Shown piece by piece: positions 9,316 through 17,457 of a stretch of 64,000 nucleotides of DNA (the first letter of the stretch is position 1; every line of letters begins with the position of its first letter). Source of the stretch: Enhydrobacter aerosaccus. GTDB lineage: Bacteria > Pseudomonadota > Alphaproteobacteria > Reyranellales > Reyranellaceae. The notes under the pieces were generated by a model. The model searched no databases, was not told the origin of the DNA, and saw only the letters and a program-made list of their open reading frames with translations. Location of the stretch: NCBI RefSeq assembly GCF_900167455.1, contig NZ_FUWJ01000004.1, positions 62,001 to 126,000 of the forward strand, written 5' to 3'. A program made the translations under genes and the position numbers.

Positions 9316-10653
9316 GTGGCGGCGCGTCCCGACGTGAACGCGTCCACCCAGCCCGGTCCGCTCGCCGCGGCCAGTCCGAGCCTGCCGCCGCGCGGCGGGG
9401 TGCGCCTGCGGGCGCTGGTCCTCATCCGCTGGGGCGCCGTCGCCGGTCAGCTCTTCACCGCCGCGGTCGTTCACTGGGGGTTGGGCTTTTCCCTGCCGTT
9501 GTTACCGGTGGGCGGCGCCATCGCGCTGTCGGCCTTGCTCAATGTCGCCGTCAGTCTCGGGCGGCCAGCCTCGGCTCGCGTCGACGACCGCGAGGCCGCG
9601 ATCTTCCTCGCCTTCGATGTCGTGCAGCTTGCGGTGCTGCTCTATCTCACGGGCGGCCTCACCAACCCCTTCGCCTTGCTGCTGCTGGCGCCGGTTGCGA
9701 TCGGTGCCAACGTCCTTTCGCTGGGCAGCAACATCGCACTGTCGTTGCTGACGATCGTCAGCATCGCCTTGCTTGGGCTTTTCCATCAGACGTTGCCCTG
9801 GCTTGGGCGACCGCCCGAATTCCCGGAGATCTATCAGGCGGGTGTGTGGGTTGGCCTTACGCTGACGGCGCTCCTGATCACGCTCTACGGCTGGCGGCTG
9901 GCCGAGGAAGCTCGGCAGATGACCGACGCGTTGGCGGCTGCCCAGGCCGCGCTCGCCCATGAGCAGCGCCTGTCCGCTCTCGGCGCACTCGCCGCCGCGG
10001 CGGCCCACGAACTCGGCACGCCGCTTTCGACCATTGCGGTCGTTGCCAAGGAAATGCTGCGCGAGGTCGAGGCCGACGATCCCCTGCGGGAGGATATCGA
10101 GCTGCTGGCCGCCGAATCCGATCGCTGCCGGTCGATCCTCGCCCGTCTGTCTGTCGATCCGGCGGGGGACGTTTCCGATGCCTATACGCTGGTGCCGCTG
10201 CCGGCCCTGATCGAGGCGGCAGCCCAGAACTACCGTCGTGAGGGGATCACGATCTCCTTCGAGTCAGGCCCCATGGGCGAGGGCGTTCCAACGACGGCGC
10301 CCATCCAGGTTCGCAGTCCAGAGATCATGCAGGGTATCGGCAACATCGTGCAGAATGCCCTTTCCTTCGCCCGCCAAACGATCCGCATCACCACCCGCTG
10401 GACCACGGAGTGGTCGGAAGTCGAGGTTTCCGACGACGGGCCAGGCTTTTCCGAGGCTCTGCTGGATGAATTGGGGACCCCGTTCATTTCGACCCGCCAG
10501 GGGGTGGAAGGCCATATGGGGCTGGGGGTTTTTATTGCCAAAACGCTGCTGGAGCGCACCGGAGCGTCGGTCAGTTTTGGCAATCGCGGGGGCGGTCGCG
10601 ATGGGGCCATCGTTGTCGTGCGCTGGCCAAACCCCGTCTTCAAGGCTACATAG
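9316..10653 (+). CDS. regB: RegB/ActS/PrrB-type redox sensor histidine kinase
   Basis: Membrane sensor kinase of the global redox system that controls respiration, carbon and nitrogen fixation in alphaproteobacteria. The 445-residue protein begins at GTG 9316 and has about six membrane helices up to residue ~200, including the quinone-binding family signature TGGLTNPFALLLLAP. The H-box AAAAAHELGTPLSTI has His231. The redox-active cysteine of RegB is retained in ESDRCRSIL (Cys271). The ATPase domain shows N-box IGNIVQNALSFA, SDDGPGF and GLGVFIAKTLLE. It is followed after 20 bp by its partner regulator. Confidence 0.93.
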   Translation: MAARPDVNASTQPGPLAAASPSLPPRGGVRLRALVLIRWGAVAGQLFTAAVVHWGLGFSLPLLPVGGAIALSALLNVAVSLGRPASARVDDREAAIFLAFDVVQLAVLLYLTGGLTNPFALLLLAPVAIGANVLSLGSNIALSLLTIVSIALLGLFHQTLPWLGRPPEFPEIYQAGVWVGLTLTALLITLYGWRLAEEARQMTDALAAAQAALAHEQRLSALGALAAAAAHELGTPLSTIAVVAKEMLREVEADDPLREDIELLAAESDRCRSILARLSVDPAGDVSDAYTLVPLPALIEAAAQNYRREGITISFESGPMGEGVPTTAPIQVRSPEIMQGIGNIVQNALSFARQTIRITTRWTTEWSEVEVSDDGPGFSEALLDELGTPFISTRQGVEGHMGLGVFIAKTLLERTGASVSFGNRGGGRDGAIVVVRWPNPVFKAT

Positions 10654-10673
10654 CGCCCAGATCGGAGGTCGTT

Positions 10674-11264
10674 ATGAGCCAGGACACAGGCGCGAACCGC
10701 TCCGTGTCGCCCGCCATTGCCGGCGTGACGAACAATAAGGATCGCACCCTGCTGATTGCCGACGACGACGCGGCGTTTCGCAATCGTATCGCGCGCGCGC
10801 TGGAAACGCGTGGTTTCATCGTGACGGCGGTCGGCTCGGTCGCCGAAGCGCTGGCCCAGACGGCCCGGCCGCCCGCTTTTGCGGTTCTCGACCTGCGGCT
10901 GGGTGACGGCAACGGACTGGAGCTGGTGGGGCCGTTGCGTCAGGCGCGGCCGGATATCCGCATCGTGGTGCTGACCGGGTATGGCAACATCGCCACCGCC
11001 GTCGCCGCGGTGAAGGAAGGGGCGATCGATTATCTCGCCAAGCCGGCCGATGCCGATGCCATCGAGCAGGCCCTGACCTCCCATGGCCGCAAACTGCCAC
11101 CGCCGCCCAGCAATCCGATGTCAGCCGATCGCGTGCGCTGGGAGCATATCCAGCGCGTCTTCGAGCAATGCGATCGCAACGTGTCCGAGACCGCCCGGCG
11201 GCTCAACATGCATCGCCGTACGCTGCAGCGCATCCTCGGCAAGCACGCGCCAAGGGAGCATTGA
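10674..11264 (+). CDS. regA: RegA/ActR/PrrA-type response regulator
   Basis: DNA-binding partner of the RegB kinase. The 196-residue protein has an N-terminal receiver domain (LLIADDDAAF acidic pocket, phosphoacceptor Asp73 in AVLDLRLGDGNG, VLTGYGNIATAV, and KEGAIDYLAKPAD with the conserved Lys). A proline linker (PPPPSNP) leads to the Fis-type helix-turn-helix VSETARRLNMHRRTLQRIL near the C terminus. The last 40 residues are the hallmark of RegA orthologs, which are nearly invariant there. It lies 20 bp after regB in the same operon. Confidence 0.95.
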   Translation: MSQDTGANRSVSPAIAGVTNNKDRTLLIADDDAAFRNRIARALETRGFIVTAVGSVAEALAQTARPPAFAVLDLRLGDGNGLELVGPLRQARPDIRIVVLTGYGNIATAVAAVKEGAIDYLAKPADADAIEQALTSHGRKLPPPPSNPMSADRVRWEHIQRVFEQCDRNVSETARRLNMHRRTLQRILGKHAPREH

Positions 11265-11284
11265 GGGCTCCATAGTCGTCCGGG

Positions 11285-12625
11285 TCAGGCCCGCCGGCTC
11301 TGGGCGTTCCAGTAATGCTCGAGGTTGGAGATCAGCGCGGGGCTGAAATGGCACCAGGCCTGCTCGCGGGCATAGACGGCCGCGTACTGGCGGAAGGTGT
11401 CGAACGGTTCGACCGCCACCCGCAGGGCGCGACGGTTGCCGGTCGCCCCCACGACGCCTGACGTGGTCAACCGATCGATCACCCTCACGATGGCGGCATC
11501 GACATCTTCGGGCGCGACGACCTCGTCGCAGATCATGCGGCCGACATCGGAATCGCAGTCGATCCGACGCTCGTACATGATGGCCTGACGGGCGATGCGG
11601 TCGCCGACAAAGCGGGACAGGCGCAGATTGGCCATGCCCGGAATGATCCCTTCCTTGCGCGCCGGCAGGGTCATGTAGGCATCGCGGGCGGCAATGTTGA
11701 AATCGGTGGCCAGCAGGATCTGGCAGCCGCCGCCGATCGCGAAGGTGTCGACCGCCGAGATCCAGAGCTTCTCGATCGAATCGCCCGAGGCTTCGTCCGG
11801 CGTGACGTCCGGCCGGGCAAGCCCCCGCATGAGCTTGTTCACGAAGCCCAGATCGCGGATCAGGAACCAGAGGAACGGGATCTTGCCGTAGTAGAGGTGC
11901 GTCAGGTTGATGCCGGCATTGAAGACGCGTCGGCCGGCATACTTGCCATGGGGCACGACATTACCGCGCAGGACGGCCATCTGGCTGTGCGGATCGAGGA
12001 TGCACACATCGGCACCGATCTCGGTCGCAACCTGAGTGGCATTGTCCTCGGCATTGAGGAAGCGGCCGTTGGAGAGCAGCAGGACCGCGGCCTTGCCCTG
12101 ACGCTCGACCTTGGCGGTGCCAAGGTCCAGGTGACCATCGCGCTGGAACTTGGCGAGCGCCTCCGCCGATTCCGGGCGTGGCAGCAGCATCGCGTGACAT
12201 AGATGCCGGCCGCAGTCCGGATCGGCCAGGAACTGATTGCACAGGATGCCCTGGTCGATTTCGCAGCCATCCTTTTCGCCCTGCCGCACCTCCGCTTCGG
12301 CTGCGACTTCAGCTCGCGTCGGCGCCAGACCGGGAACGAGATCGGCGGCTTCGTACACCAGCTGCTCCAGCCGCACGAACTTGCGCCGGCCGTTCGTCAG
12401 CCTGTCGTAAAGCGTGCGCGCATGGACGCGGAGGAAGGCGAAACGCGCGTCGCGTGCCGCTTGCTTGATCGTCTCCGCTGTATCGAACGCGGCTGCGTCG
12501 CGATCCGGCTTCGGAGGCAGCTTGGCCAGTCGGGCTGCCTGATTGCGCCAATAGGCGGAAAAGGAGGCGGCATCGGCGGCAAAATCGCCACTCGCCGCCG
12601 CTGGCATCGAAACCACCGAATCCAT
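11285..12625 (-). CDS. DpgC-like crotonase-superfamily protein
   Basis: A 446-residue protein of the enoyl-CoA hydratase/isomerase superfamily with a long N-terminal helical extension (~170 residues). Length and sequence resemble DpgC, the cofactor-free 3,5-dihydroxyphenylacetyl-CoA 1,2-dioxygenase of actinobacterial glycopeptide pathways. The crotonase core shows SAVDTFAIGGGCQILLA, and the C-terminal part AYMTLPARKEGIIPGMANL, RLSRFVGDRIARQ and MICDEVVAPEDVD follows the DpgC pattern. None of DpgA, B or D is nearby, so the substrate may differ. It is an isolated gene, convergent with regBA. Confidence 0.75.
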   Translation of the reverse strand: MDSVVSMPAAASGDFAADAASFSAYWRNQAARLAKLPPKPDRDAAAFDTAETIKQAARDARFAFLRVHARTLYDRLTNGRRKFVRLEQLVYEAADLVPGLAPTRAEVAAEAEVRQGEKDGCEIDQGILCNQFLADPDCGRHLCHAMLLPRPESAEALAKFQRDGHLDLGTAKVERQGKAAVLLLSNGRFLNAEDNATQVATEIGADVCILDPHSQMAVLRGNVVPHGKYAGRRVFNAGINLTHLYYGKIPFLWFLIRDLGFVNKLMRGLARPDVTPDEASGDSIEKLWISAVDTFAIGGGCQILLATDFNIAARDAYMTLPARKEGIIPGMANLRLSRFVGDRIARQAIMYERRIDCDSDVGRMICDEVVAPEDVDAAIVRVIDRLTTSGVVGATGNRRALRVAVEPFDTFRQYAAVYAREQAWCHFSPALISNLEHYWNAQSRRA

Positions 12626-12663
12626 GCTGACGACGCTTCCTGCCCGGCGACTGCCGAAGATTT

Positions 12664-12738
<75 letters not shown>

Positions 12739-12795
12739 ATTGGCGCCATTCTAGCCCGTGGTTGCGCCCGAGGTCCATTCGTGTATCTCACTTGC

Positions 12796-13953
12796 ATGCT
12801 GGACGAAATATTGACGCCCGAGGAACGGGATCTCGTGGCACGGGCGCGCGCTTTTGCCGAGGAGCATGTGGCGCCGAACGCGGCGCAATGGGAGTGGGAG
12901 CGTCATTACCCACTCGAGACGATCAAGGCAGCCTGCGCGGTCGGCTTCAACAGGATCGAACTTGCCAAACAGCACGGCGGGTTTGGCCTGTCCTTTTCGT
13001 GCAAGCTGCGCGTGTTCGAGGAGATGGCCAAAGCCGATTTCGCTTTCGCCTTCGCTCTCATCAACCATCACAATGCCTGTGCCAGGTTCGCGCGCGATGG
13101 ACAGCCGGCCCATGTGGCGCGTCTGTTGCCGCGCATGATCATCGGCGACGTGATCGGCTGCGCCGGCTTGAGCGAGCCCGGCGTCGGCAGCGACTTTGGC
13201 GGCCTCGAGATGACGGCGGAGCGTGTCGCGGGTGGCTGGAAACTGAACGGTGCCAAGGCCTGGATCACCAATGCCGCCGTCGCCGGCCTTTCGGTGGCCT
13301 ATGCCCAGACCGACAAGGCGCTCGGTTATCGCGGCATTGCCTGCTTCGCGATCGAGGCGGAGCGCGAAGGCTTCCATCGCGAGGCACCGTTTGCGCTCCA
13401 TGGCGGTCATGCCATCGGCGTGGGTGGCTTTCGCCTGGTCGATTACTTCGCTCCTGATGAGGCTGTGCTGCAGCCGCCGGGACAGGGCTTCAAGGCGGCG
13501 TTGGCCGGCATCAATGGCGCCCGGGCCTATGTCGCCGCCATGTGCTGCGGCATGCTGGAGGCCAGCCTCGAAACTGCCGTGCGCTACACCCAGCAGCGCA
13601 AGACCTTCGGCCAGCCGGTGCTCGAGCACCAGGGCGTGCGCTGGAAGCTGGTCGATGCCGTCACGGATCTGCAGGCCGCGCGCCTTCTCACGTATCGTGC
13701 CGCCCGTTTGATCGACGAGGGTGGCGATGCCGTCCTTGCGGCCGCCTATGCCAAGAAGTTCGCGACGGACATGGCTCTCACGCGCATCGCCGACTGCATC
13801 CAGGCCATGGGCGCAAACGGCTTGCGGGCGGACTATCCGCTCGCCCGTCACCTCGCCGGCGCCAAGATAGCGGCCTATACCGACGGCTCGATCGAGATGA
13901 TGAACGAGCGCATCGGCGTGGCACTGCCGGCGTTGTTCGGCACGGCGACATGA
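12796..13953 (+). CDS. acyl-CoA dehydrogenase family protein
   Basis: FAD-dependent oxidation of an acyl-CoA thioester to the 2,3-enoyl-CoA. The 385-residue protein shows the N-terminal helical domain, the flavin-binding signature GCAGLSEPGVGSDFGG, the middle domain GWKLNGAKAWITNA, and the C-terminal YTQQRKTFGQPVLEHQGVRWKL and QAMGANGLRADYPL. The open frame runs back into the tRNA, so MLDE at 12796 is taken as the start. Its stop codon overlaps the next ATG (ATGA), so it is coupled to the hydroxyproline dehydratase gene. Confidence 0.92.
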   Translation: MLDEILTPEERDLVARARAFAEEHVAPNAAQWEWERHYPLETIKAACAVGFNRIELAKQHGGFGLSFSCKLRVFEEMAKADFAFAFALINHHNACARFARDGQPAHVARLLPRMIIGDVIGCAGLSEPGVGSDFGGLEMTAERVAGGWKLNGAKAWITNAAVAGLSVAYAQTDKALGYRGIACFAIEAEREGFHREAPFALHGGHAIGVGGFRLVDYFAPDEAVLQPPGQGFKAALAGINGARAYVAAMCCGMLEASLETAVRYTQQRKTFGQPVLEHQGVRWKLVDAVTDLQAARLLTYRAARLIDEGGDAVLAAAYAKKFATDMALTRIADCIQAMGANGLRADYPLARHLAGAKIAAYTDGSIEMMNERIGVALPALFGTAT

Positions 13954-14939
13954 TCCTGTCCACCGTCGAGATGCACACGGGCGGCGAGCCCACGCGCATC
14001 ATCGTCGACGGATGGCCACGCTTCGAAGCGCGGACGCTTCTCGATAAGCGGCGCGAGGCCCGGGAGCGGTTCGATGGCCTGCGACGTGGCCTGATGCTGG
14101 AGCCACGCGGTCACGACGGCATGTATGGCGCGCTGCTGGTCGAGCCGGACCATCCCGAGGCCGATCTGGCCGTCCTCTTCATGCACAACGAGGGCTACAG
14201 CACGATGTGTGGCCACGCCACGATCGCGCTCGCCCGCTGGGCTGTCGAAAGTGGCCGCGTGAAGCGGCAAGCCGGCGAAACGATCGTCAGGCTGCAATGT
14301 CCCTGCGGCCTGGTCGTGGCCCGGGTCGCCGCCGATGGCTTCGTCCGGTTCGAGAGTGTGCCGTCGTTCGTGCATGCGCGGGAGAGGATCGCGCCCACCC
14401 GGACCTGGGGACCCGTTTCCGTCGATATCGCCTATGGTGGCGCCTTCTATGCGTTCCTGCCGGCGGATTCGATCGGGCTCGATCTCCAGCAGACGCCGAT
14501 GCGAACGCTGGTCGATGCCGGCGAGGAAATCGCTGACGCGGTGGCGCGATCGATTCCCGTCGACCATCCCGAGCAGCCGGAGCTCGGCTTTCTCTACGGG
14601 ACGATCCTGACCGACGGTCGAGACGGCTCCAACGGCATTGCCAGCCGCAATGTCTGCATCTTTGCCGGACGTCAGATCGATCGCAGTCCCACGGGCAGCG
14701 GCGTGAGTGCCCGGATGGCGCTGCAATGGGCGCGACGTCAGGCGAAGAGGGGCGAGGAGCGCCTGTTCGAGAGCTGCACCGGCGCCTGCTTCACGGGGCG
14801 GGTGCTCGGTGAGGTGCCCGTAGGCGTATGCAAGGCCGTCGTCGTCGAAGTCGGCGGCCGTGCGCATTTCATCGGTGAGAGCCGCTTCCGCTTCGACGCG
14901 GAAGATCCTCTGCGCGAGGGATTCTCGCTCGGGCTTTAA
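13950..14939 (+). CDS. trans-3-hydroxy-L-proline dehydratase
   Basis: Proline racemase-family enzyme of 329 residues. The first catalytic cysteine is present in TMCGHATIALARW (Cys87). The second catalytic position, Cys in true racemases and 4-hydroxyproline epimerases, is Thr248 in DRSPTGSGVSAR. The Cys/Thr pair is the published signature of trans-3-hydroxy-L-proline dehydratase (EC 4.2.1.77), which gives pyrroline-2-carboxylate on the way to proline. The N-terminal MILSTVEMHTGGEPTR is typical. The ATG overlaps the acyl-CoA dehydrogenase stop, and the gene is convergent with the PLP enzyme. Confidence 0.88.
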   Translation: MILSTVEMHTGGEPTRIIVDGWPRFEARTLLDKRREARERFDGLRRGLMLEPRGHDGMYGALLVEPDHPEADLAVLFMHNEGYSTMCGHATIALARWAVESGRVKRQAGETIVRLQCPCGLVVARVAADGFVRFESVPSFVHARERIAPTRTWGPVSVDIAYGGAFYAFLPADSIGLDLQQTPMRTLVDAGEEIADAVARSIPVDHPEQPELGFLYGTILTDGRDGSNGIASRNVCIFAGRQIDRSPTGSGVSARMALQWARRQAKRGEERLFESCTGACFTGRVLGEVPVGVCKAVVVEVGGRAHFIGESRFRFDAEDPLREGFSLGL

Positions 14940-16093
14940 GCGTTGTGGGCGCGACGTAGCGCCTGGTCGAGATCGTCGTAGAGATCGTTGCCGTCCTCGA
15001 CACCCACGGAGAGGCGCAGGAGATCAGGTGGGCAGGGTGTGCCCGGGCCCTCGATGCTGGCACGATGCTCGATCAGGCTCTCGACGCCGCCCAGCGACGT
15101 CGCCCGCTTCCACAGCTCGACGCGCGCCGCCGTCGCTATCGCGGCCCGCTCGCCGCCCTTGACGCGGATCGACAGCATGCCGCCGAAGCCGCCTTTCATT
15201 TGTCGCGCGGCGACGGCATGGCCGGCGAAGGAAGGCAGGCCGGGATAGAGCACGTCGGCAACCATCGGATGGTCGGCGAAGCGCTCGGCCATCGATTGCG
15301 CCGACCGACAGGCCCATTGAACCCGCGGAAACAATGTCCGCATGCCGCGCATCAGCAGCCAGGCTTCGGTCTGGCCGAGAATGGTGCCGAGTTGTGCCCG
15401 GATGGTCCGCAGCCTTGTCCAGTACGCGTCCTCGCGGGCTGTTACCAAGGCGCCGGCGATGATGTCGGAATGACCGTTGAGATACTTCGTGGCCGAATGC
15501 ATCACGATATCCGCGCCGAATTCGAGCGGTCGCGTCAGCACCGGAGTCGCCACCGTCGAATCGACGCCGAGCAGGGCGCCGGCCTTGTGTGCGATCTCGG
15601 CGGCGGCGGCGATGTCGCTGACACCCCAGGTCGGATTGGCGGGAGTCTCGAGCCAGACAAGCTTGGTCCGTCCGGGCTGAACAGCCGCGGCCAGTGCGTC
15701 GTTGATTTCGGCATCGACGAAGTCGACCTCGAGGCCCCAATGCGTGGCGAAGGTGGCGAGCCAGTTGCGCAAGGCCCAGTACATGACCTTCGGCACGACC
15801 ACATGATCGCCGGGTGCCAGCGCCAGGAAGCAGGCGCTGGCCGCGCTCATGCCGGAGGAGAAGATCAACGCCTTCGCGCCGCCCTCGAGGGCAGCCAGCG
15901 TCGCCTCGGCCTGATCGAAGGTCGGATTATCTGCTCGTGCGTAAACGCGACCGGACGAATAAGCATTATCTTCGTCGCGCTGATACGTGCTCGCCATATG
16001 GATGGGAGGCACAACCGCCTTGGTCACGGGATCGATCCAGCCCAGAGCCTGTGCGGCCTGTGACGCGGCGGAGAACTTCAGACCTTTCATCAA
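14936..16093 (-). CDS. Cys/Met-metabolism PLP-dependent enzyme (cystathionine gamma-synthase/lyase type)
   Basis: A 385-residue fold-type I PLP enzyme of the trans-sulfuration family. The PLP-binding lysine lies in MHSATKYLNGHSD, and other landmarks are ALIFSSGMSA, LVWLETPANPTW, LLGVDSTVATPV and TSLGGVESLIEHRAS. Family members include cystathionine gamma-synthase, beta-lyase and gamma-lyase and methionine gamma-lyase; sequence alone does not separate these. A 195-bp region upstream is shared with the divergent TetR gene and contains closely spaced CTTACG direct repeats at about 16106-16124. Confidence 0.88.
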   Translation of the reverse strand: MMKGLKFSAASQAAQALGWIDPVTKAVVPPIHMASTYQRDEDNAYSSGRVYARADNPTFDQAEATLAALEGGAKALIFSSGMSAASACFLALAPGDHVVVPKVMYWALRNWLATFATHWGLEVDFVDAEINDALAAAVQPGRTKLVWLETPANPTWGVSDIAAAAEIAHKAGALLGVDSTVATPVLTRPLEFGADIVMHSATKYLNGHSDIIAGALVTAREDAYWTRLRTIRAQLGTILGQTEAWLLMRGMRTLFPRVQWACRSAQSMAERFADHPMVADVLYPGLPSFAGHAVAARQMKGGFGGMLSIRVKGGERAAIATAARVELWKRATSLGGVESLIEHRASIEGPGTPCPPDLLRLSVGVEDGNDLYDDLDQALRRAHNA

Positions 16094-16288
16094 ACCCTCG
16101 CAAACCTTACGAAATACTTACGTCCAACAAAGTTTTTGACTGGTATTGCCTTGGCATTGGCGGCGGGCGACATTTGTTTTATCGATACAGGGCCAAGCAT
16201 TTTTTGGCCATTATTAGAAGAGTGTCACCTTACGCGATGTCGAACCTCGATCGCGATCAAAGGTCGACCGCATACAGGGGACGTAGGT

Positions 16289-16918
16289 ATGGAACTCGAA
16301 CCGTCGGTTCAACTGCCTCAAGTTCAACCAGCAGCACGTGGGGATCGCGTCGCGCGTACACGCGAAGCGATCGTTTCGTCGACGTTGACGCTGGCGATGG
16401 AAGGCGAGGTGGCGCCGATCGTGCGTGACATCGCCAAGCTGGCTGGTGTCTCGGCCCGCACGGTGTTCCAGCACTTCGCCGATACGGCCGAACTGTACGT
16501 CGCGGTGCTCGGGCGCGTGCTCGGCACCGGGCGCAACGGCGACGTGGTCGAGCCCGATGTACGCAAGCCACTCGACGAACGCATTTCGACCGTCGTGAGC
16601 AAGCGCTCGGGACGCTACGAGATGCTGCGGCCGATGTGGACCTTCGTGCAGGCCTTGTGCCGTCGCTCGAAGGAAGCGGCCGGCAAGACGACGGAACTCT
16701 ACACGGACAATCGCGAAGAGATCGCCAGGTCCTTCGGTCACGAGTTGACGGCGCTTTCGGGAGAGAAGCGCGAGCATACGCTGAACGCGCTCGCGATGGT
16801 GCTGGCGCCCGAGAGCTGGATCGTGCTGCGCGAGCGGCTCGGTCTCACGGCCGATCAGGCGCGCGACGAATGGCGCTTCATCGTCAAGGCGATCTTCAAG
16901 GACGGCACCGAGCATTAA
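16289..16918 (+). CDS. TetR-family regulator
   Basis: A 209-residue transcription factor with an N-terminal TetR helix-turn-helix (REAIVSSTLTLAMEG, DIAKLAGVSARTVFQHF, ADTAELYVAVL) and a variable C-terminal ligand domain. ATG 16289 is preferred over an upstream TTG (16136) because an AGGGGA motif lies about 10 bases before it. It is divergent from the sulfur amino acid PLP enzyme, a plausible target. It appears paralogous to the TetR protein at 59.6 kb (same GVSxRxxFQHF and a similar C-terminal RExLxL...WRF segment). Confidence 0.88.
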   Translation: MELEPSVQLPQVQPAARGDRVARTREAIVSSTLTLAMEGEVAPIVRDIAKLAGVSARTVFQHFADTAELYVAVLGRVLGTGRNGDVVEPDVRKPLDERISTVVSKRSGRYEMLRPMWTFVQALCRRSKEAAGKTTELYTDNREEIARSFGHELTALSGEKREHTLNALAMVLAPESWIVLRERLGLTADQARDEWRFIVKAIFKDGTEH

Positions 16919-17457
16919 GCCGCCGCTGTCGCGGTTGCCTGGCACGCCAGCTGTTCGAGGGCGCGATCGCGTAGGCCGAGCTCGCGTAAATGCGTGATCG
17001 TGTTGCGTAGATAATCGAGACTGCTGCCCGTGGCGCCATGCCCCTGGCGCACGAGGCGCAGCGCCTCGGCCGTCGGCAGCTTGCCGGCGAATTGCCGATG
17101 GCCGCGATCGGCCAGATAGACCAGGGCCGGGACGCGCCGGCCGTCGGCCAGATCTATGGTCCGGATCGCCTCCTCGTAGACCCCGTCATTGTCGATCTCG
17201 CGTATCCGCAGATAGCGGCGCACCTCTTCGTACGAGTCGGATGGCAGCCGATGGGCGAGCCCGCGGCAGGCACCGCCAGGCAGCAGGCCGAGCAGGAGAC
17301 CGGGCTTCTCGGGCGTGCCGCGATAATGTTCGGAATAAATGCAGAAGGCGCGATGCCATCCCTGCAGTTTCGCCGGTCTCGTCTCGGGAGTAGCGAAGCC
17401 CGGATTCCACATCAGGGATCCGTAGCCGAAGACCCAGAGAGGTCTGTCCGCCGTCAC
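16915..17457 (-). CDS. chaC: ChaC-like gamma-glutamylcyclotransferase
   Basis: Releases 5-oxoproline from glutathione (glutathione-specific activity is typical of bacterial ChaC). The 180-residue protein starts with the diagnostic LWVFGYGSLMWNP, followed by RAFCIYSEHYRGT and YEEAIRTIDL, which carries the acidic catalytic position. Its ATG overlaps the tyrA stop by four bases, so it is translated as the last gene of the aromatic amino acid operon. The functional link to that pathway is not evident. Confidence 0.92.
   Translation of the reverse strand: MTADRPLWVFGYGSLMWNPGFATPETRPAKLQGWHRAFCIYSEHYRGTPEKPGLLLGLLPGGACRGLAHRLPSDSYEEVRRYLRIREIDNDGVYEEAIRTIDLADGRRVPALVYLADRGHRQFAGKLPTAEALRLVRQGHGATGSSLDYLRNTITHLRELGLRDRALEQLACQATATAAA

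Noticed and set aside
16191..16209. Hairpin GGCCAA...TTGGCC with T-run considered as a terminator
   Set aside because: It lies in the divergent region between the PLP enzyme and TetR genes, where neither strand needs a terminator, and the T-run is inside the loop.
16094..16288. Possible SAM riboswitch upstream of the Cys/Met PLP enzyme
   Set aside because: Neither strand shows the CTTGC, GTTAAA or GCTAAA core elements seen at 20.4 kb.
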